A stretch of 64,000 nucleotides of DNA from positions 7,164,501 to 7,228,500 of the forward strand of contig OX327690.1 in assembly GCA_946807835.1 (NCBI GenBank), written 5' to 3'. A program made the translations under genes and the position numbers. The DNA is from Ailanthus altissimus (lineage: Eukaryota > Streptophyta > Magnoliopsida > Sapindales > Simaroubaceae). The notes below the pieces were generated by a model. That model had not been told where the DNA came from, ran no database searches, and saw only the letters and a program-made list of their open reading frames with translations. Shown piece by piece: positions 58,832 through 64,000 of this stretch (the stretch's first letter is position 1; every line of letters begins with the position of its first letter).

Positions 58832-61800
58832 ATGGCCTCTACAAATCCTTTAGTGCGCATACAGGATGCACACCAGCTTAAAGGCGCCGAGAATTACTTA
58901 GATTAGCTCAAGAATCTCATAATTGTTCTGGATTCTGAGAGGCTTGGATATGTTATAAATCAGAAGATACCCCGAGGTATTTCTGATGATGCCTCCCCTG
59001 AAGAAAAGGAGACATATCAGAAATTGTTGGATGACGATTTAAGAGTTAAATCGTACATCCTCGCCTCGATGTCTATAAAGTTGTAGCGAGAGCATGTCCG
59101 TATAGACAGTACTAGTAATATAATGCTGTACTTGAAGGAGCTCTTTAGTGATCGACCTCAAGTCGAGAAGTATATGGTCACCAAGGCGCTCTTTTAAGCT
59201 AGACTGAGCTAGGGCAGTCCTGTTATCCCATATACTCAAGATGATTGGGTACATTGAGAAATTGCAGACTATGGACATATCTCTAAACAACTATTTAGGG
59301 AATAGATTAATTCTCCAATCGCTGCCAAAGTCATTTGCTCAGTTTGTTATGAATTTCAATATACAAACTTTGACCCTAACATATGCTAAGCTTCATAATT
59401 TATTGAAGACAGTAGATGAGGATATGCGCAAATGGGGCTTGGCCCTCTTAGTCTATGGTACCTCATCTTCTACCCCAAGGGATTTTGAGAAGTCCAAAGG
59501 GAAGAAGAAGATAGTGAAGAAGTCACCCTACATGGCTCCTTAGAGGCAGCAGATATCCAAGCCTCGTGAGAAGAAAACGAAAGGAAAGTGTTTCTTTTGC
59601 AGCGAGGATGGGCACTGAAAGCGTAACTGCCCGAGGTACCTTGCCACTCTGAAGAAGACTCCCCCAGGTATATGCTTGACTATTATTGACATTTCTTTAA
59701 CATTTGATGTTTGTACTAGCTGGGTATTAGATACGGCATGTTCTTCTCACATCTGCAATGTGTTGCAGGGACTGAGGGAAGTTAGGATGCTAAAGCTAGG
59801 AGAAGTGATGCTCAGAGCGGGAAATAGAGAGTTCCTGCAAGTCCAAGCTGTTGGACATTTTGATTTTCTTCTCCCTTGTAATAGAACAGTTATTTTGTAT
59901 AATTGTTATTATGTACCCAATATTATCAGACAGATTGTATCCCTTCCTGTGCTTGACAGTGAAGGTTATCATATAAATATACAGAATCGTTCTTTGTATT
60001 TATATGATATGCATAATATTTTATTAGTTGAGTGTCAGTTAATGAATGGATATTATGTATTGGATACAGTGAGAAATGTCATAAATGTTCAAGCTAGTTC
60101 TAGTAACAAACGTACAAGATCGGAGACATTAAATGAAACTGAAATGTGGCATATGATATTAGGCCATATAGGTGTAAGACGCTTATCCCGTCTAGTTAAG
60201 GATGGTCAGATACCTGATTTGACCATGGAGCCTTATCCAGTTTGTGAATATTATATTCAAGGGAAGATGACCAAATCTCCATTTACCCGTGTTGGACACC
60301 GTGCCACTGGTTTATTGGAATTGATACATAGTGATGTATACGATCCAATGAATCACACTGCAATAGGTGAGTTTCGATACGTTATAACCTTTATCGATGA
60401 TTGGTCACTATATAGTTACGTGTTTCTATTGAAACACAAGTCAAAAACCTTTGAAAAGTTCAAAGAATTTCGACTAGAAGTAGAGAAACAAACCGGCATG
60501 TAAATTAAGTGCCTCCAATCAGATCGAGGCGGTAAGTACATGGGCAGTGATTTTTTAGACTATTTAAAGGAAAATGAGATTCTCACTCAATATTAGTCCT
60601 CCAGGTACTCCGCAACACAATAGTATTTCGGAGAGGAGGAATCGGACTTTATTGGATATGGTCCGATCGATGATGAGTTTCACCGATCTTCTAGAATACC
60701 TGTAAGGTCATTCTCTCGACACTGCTGCTCATATCTTGAATAAAGTTTCATCTAAAGCTGTTTCTACCACTCCACATGAGATGATGAAGGGTTGGAAACC
60801 GAGTCTTAAGTATCTTAAGATTTGAGGTTGTCTTGCTTACGTAAGAGTTACGCAACAGGATAAACTTGCACCCATGAGGCATAAGTACAGGTTTATTGGG
60901 TATCCTAAGAATTTAATGGGATACCAATTCTATGATCCAGAGGAACGAAATGTGTTCGTTGCTCAGAATGCCACTTTCCTTTATAAACAGTTTCTTGAGG
61001 ATCGTGAGAATTGTAGAAAGATTATATTTGATGAAGTCAATCTCAAACCTGATAAGCTACAGATAGATCCTCAAGTTCAAGAGAGCAGTGTACCTTTAAC
61101 ACACCCTCCACGTAGCTTAGAATGGATGTCTAGGACACCTCTTAGGTATAGACAGGTGCCTAAAGGTGCACTTGGGGTTTTCTTGATAGAAGGAAACGAT
61201 CCTTTAACTTATCGAAAGACGATGTTAAACATCGACTCGGGTAAATGGCAAGAAGCCATGGAATCCGAAATTGACTCTATGTATCATAATCAAGTTTCGG
61301 ACTTGGTTCTGCTTCCTGAAAGAATTGTTCCTATCATTTGTAAATGGATTTACAAATGGAAGCGAGGGCCTGATGAAAAGGTAGAGACCTTTAAGGCCTG
61401 ACTGGTGGCAAAAGATTATTCGCAGCGATCTGGGATCGATTATGAAGAGACCTTTGCACTAGTTGCGATGCTAAAGTCAATCAGGATTTTATTGGCACTT
61501 GCTGCATACTATGACTTTGAGATTTAGTAAATGGATGTAAAGATAGCATTCCTGAATGAATACCTCGAGGAAGAGATATTCATGGAGCAGCCTGAAGGTT
61601 TTACATCTAATCAAACTTCTAGTCTAGTATGCAGGTTGAAGAAGTCCATTTATGGACTTAAGCAAGCCTCCCGAAACTGAAATCATCGTTTTGATGAGGT
61701 AATCAGAAAGTCTGGTTTCATCAAAAATAAAGATGAAACTTGCGTGTATAAAAGGGTAAGTGGGAGTATGATTGTCTTCCTAGTTTTCTACGTGTATGAC

Positions 61801-62774
61801 ATACTGATCATTGGGAATGATATTGGTATGTCACAATCCACGAAAAGCTATCTGAGTAAGAATTTCTCTATAAAAGACTTGGAAAAAGCTTCATATATAC
61901 TAGGTATAAAGCTCTATAGAGATAGAGCTAGAAAGCTAATAGGATTCTTTCAGTCATCGTACATTGATAGCATCTTTGAAAGGTACAGTTTTACTAATTG
62001 TAAGACAGTAAATGTACATTTTAGACATAGTGTTCATCTTTCTAGGAGAATGTCTCCTCAGATGAAGGATGAAAGAGTTAGAATGTCTAACATACCATAT
62101 GCATCAGCTGTTGGTAGTTTGATGTATGCTATGATGTGCACGAGATCTGATATCAGTATGACTGTAAGTGTTATAAGTCGATATCAATCTGATCTAGGTG
62201 ACAGCCATTGGATGGCGGTCAAACATATCCTGAAATACCTTAAAGGTACGAAGGATAAGTTTCTCATTTATGGAGATAATGATATTCAAGTGAAAGTTAC
62301 ACGGATTCAGACTTTCAGTCTAATCTAGATGATAGAAAGTCTACATTTGGATATATGTTTACTCTCAATGGAGGCGCAGTAAGCTGAAAGAGTACCAAGC
62401 ACGGGTCCACAGCTGACTCTACCACAGAGGCAGAGTACATTGCAGCTTCTGAAGCTGCAAAGGAAGCTGTTTGGATTCATAAGTTTATCGCTGAGCTTGG
62501 AATAGTTCCAAGTTCATCAGGTCTTATCTAATTATTTTGTGACAACAATGGGGCCATAGGACAAGCAAAGAAGCCAAAAGCACACCAGAAGTTTAAGCAT
62601 GTGGAGTGAAAATACCACATCATTAGAGAAATCTTGGCCATAGGAGATGTAGTTATTTGTAGAATAGATTCTGTAAATAATATAACGGACTCACTTACTA
62701 AAGCCTTAACTCCAAAGGTGTTTGAGAAATACGTGGAGTCTATGAGTATTAGATACCACTGTGATTGGCACTAA
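58832..62774 (+). pseudogene. Ty1/copia gag-pol, copy 2, near full length with stops
   Basis: The order is that of Ty1/copia. Gag (UBN2-like) runs from the ATG at 58832, and a CCHC knuckle CFFC.EDGH...C is near 59588-59630. The protease-like WVLDTACSSHIC is at about 59720. The pre-integrase zinc finger (H..LGHIG) is near 60150. The integrase core has HSD (about 60330), DDW (about 60397) and a downstream Glu in YLKENE. Reverse transcriptase has MDVK..FLN, IYGLKQAS and a YVDD variant YVYD at about 61790. RNase H has STTEAEY (about 62422) and ends DWH at 62774. The longest open parts are 59676-60503, 60874-61401 and 61744-62328. Stops sit mostly where Trp, Gln or Arg is conserved, with a few frameshifts, so it is inactive. 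Confidence 0.9.
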
Positions 62775-62788
62775 GGCATGTAAGAGAT

Positions 62789-64000
62789 TGTTAAGGTTGT
62801 GCCTACGTACCATCTCAGTTTTGTATGAATATTTGATATCTATACAAAGTATATTTTGTTATATCGCTAATTACCTTTTAATCATATGGTTTAATGTTTG
62901 TTACGCTATAGACTTTGTTTTATCTAAAGGAGCTCGGATACGGTCAAAAAGAGTTTAGACCGGTGCTAAGAGTTAGTAAATATTCCAAGAGTTGGAGCAT
63001 TGTCTGTAGCAGGACAAAGACCTCAGAATATACTAATAATGATATAGTTGCAAGAGTTGCAATAGGTTGCTAGGATGAGTCATTATGCAAGCATGTTCTC
63101 AAATACATAGTTCCTGATCTATTTCTACTAACGCAGGTTTGTTAGTAGATTCTATTAATCTATATAGATCACTGTATGTCTATATCTGTATGGCACAGTT
63201 AATTGTTCATAGCTGACCAGGATCTTAGAGATTGTATAGACATACAGGTATTTAGTTAGGACTGAGTACTGAACAGACTCATGAGGACCCCAATAGACAT
63301 CCTATGTTGCCATCAATGGAAGGTCCTCTCGAGTTGAGTAGTATACGTGGTCCTCTGACTTGAGCACCACAGTGGGCTTGTGAGTGATCCATTATACTTG
63401 AGTTCCACGCATGTCAGAAACCTTTCATGGTATGACCGCTGGGTGTCGCTGGGTATGGTCCGATGCTCATGGAGTTCGATGCGTACAGATATGGGATTCA
63501 TCAGCTCTCATGGGGAGTGATATATCTAGATGCTCTAAGATAGTATATCAGGAAAGTCTTATGGTCGTAAGTAATTAACCTAGAAAGGTGTTTCCATCGG
63601 GTTAAATAATATGGCAAAGAGTTTGCTCTTATTGTACAATTAAGATACCATTTTGGAGATAGGTTTATGGATAAGCATATGGAGATTTGACGGTGTGGAT
63701 CTATGTTCCCGCACATCCAAGATATATATGATGAAAGGACTATACGTATGTGTTGTAACCTCAACTTGTATGGTTCAACGCGCTAATTTGTAATATTCGT
63801 GACATATGCGTGGGTATGGCTCACGGACTTATGGAATAGTTCCATTTGACGAATCGGGCATGGACCTAAGGAGTCTCGCGATATGGAGTGTACTCATTGT
63901 GTACTGGAGTAGAGTACTGGATTAGAGTACTGGATTAAATTGTTTAATCCAGTAATATCCAACGTAACCACAAAAATGCGTGCATGTGTGTATTTAAGTG
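62789..64000 (+). repeat. Last copia LTR, runs off the window
   Basis: It starts TGTTAAGGTTGTGCCTACG, 15 bp after the pol stop codon, behind a short purine stretch (AAGAGA). It matches 47328-47857 at its start, 51062-51589 in the middle and 53995-54250 at the window end. By comparison with the middle LTR, about 0.85 kb more should follow. The small minus-strand frames inside it are not genes. Confidence 0.88.

Larger units (their letters stand above)
47328..64000 (+). mobile_element. Composite copia insertion: three LTR regions, two internal copies
   Basis: The order is: LTR start 47328-47857 (truncated), pol copy 47858-51061, LTR 51062-51589 plus 53995-55102 (missing its first part and split by a solo LTR), primer site 55108, a leader holding a gypsy solo LTR, gag-pol 58832-62774, then an LTR from 62789 past the window end. 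All LTR pieces belong to one family starting TGTTRRGG. The unit is at least 16.7 kb and lies inside the second TR-GAG copy. Either unequal recombination between elements or one element landing in another, followed by deletion, would give this order. Confidence 0.72.

Noticed and set aside
1..64000. CRISPR arrays, tRNA or rRNA genes, bacterial operons
   Set aside because: None seen. The repeats present are LTR, foldback or tandem duplications, and genes are intron-split plant genes.

Overview
The window is nuclear DNA of a flowering plant, most likely a eudicot. It is AT-rich, its genes are intron-split with GT..AG borders, and most of it is LTR-retrotransposon debris. Three host genes are supported. 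The window opens inside the 3' end of a RING-finger (C3HC4) gene (exons 3-147, 245-338, 448-565). A complete five-exon DNA-3-methyladenine glycosylase I (TAG) homologue lies at 15423-17812. A complete V-type proton ATPase subunit e gene, with an intron in its 5' UTR, spans about 41.75-44.66 kb. All three are on the + strand.

Layout: 0.6-3.0 kb holds the 3' UTR, an LTR-like piece and a decayed Ty3/gypsy gag. 3.7-7.8 kb is a decayed Ty1/copia element on the minus strand. 7.8-15.3 kb is AT-rich with one possible gypsy LTR. 18.27-19.77 kb is a large foldback (inverted-repeat) DNA element whose right arm carries an expanded ACACGTGT array. 20.9-21.5 kb is a palindrome-rich degenerate repeat, followed by a 674-bp tandem duplication. 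22986-25983 is a short, gag-only copia-type element (TR-GAG-like) with two LTRs and an exact ATTAT target duplication. 29.4-31.7 kb is made of copia LTR fragments.

31672-40404 is a Ty3/gypsy element on the minus strand: two LTRs, a tRNA-Met-type primer site and the 3' end of pol. Most of its gag-pol has been replaced by two intronless, stop-riddled + strand reading frames. One is an unidentified 360-codon frame and the other is a LOG-type (cytokinin-activating phosphoribohydrolase) copy.

From 45.85 kb to the end is a nest of transposons. A second TR-GAG copy (minus strand) was broken at 47327/47328 by a large copia composite with three LTR regions and two pol copies. That composite was in turn hit by a 2.4-kb copia solo LTR (target duplication GAAAG) and a 2.67-kb gypsy solo LTR (target duplication TATTG). 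The composite runs off the window end inside its last LTR.

The host genes are unrelated housekeeping or regulatory functions with no operon-like relation. The most unusual content is the pair of intronless frames inside the gypsy shell, followed by the TR-GAG pair and the asymmetric foldback element.
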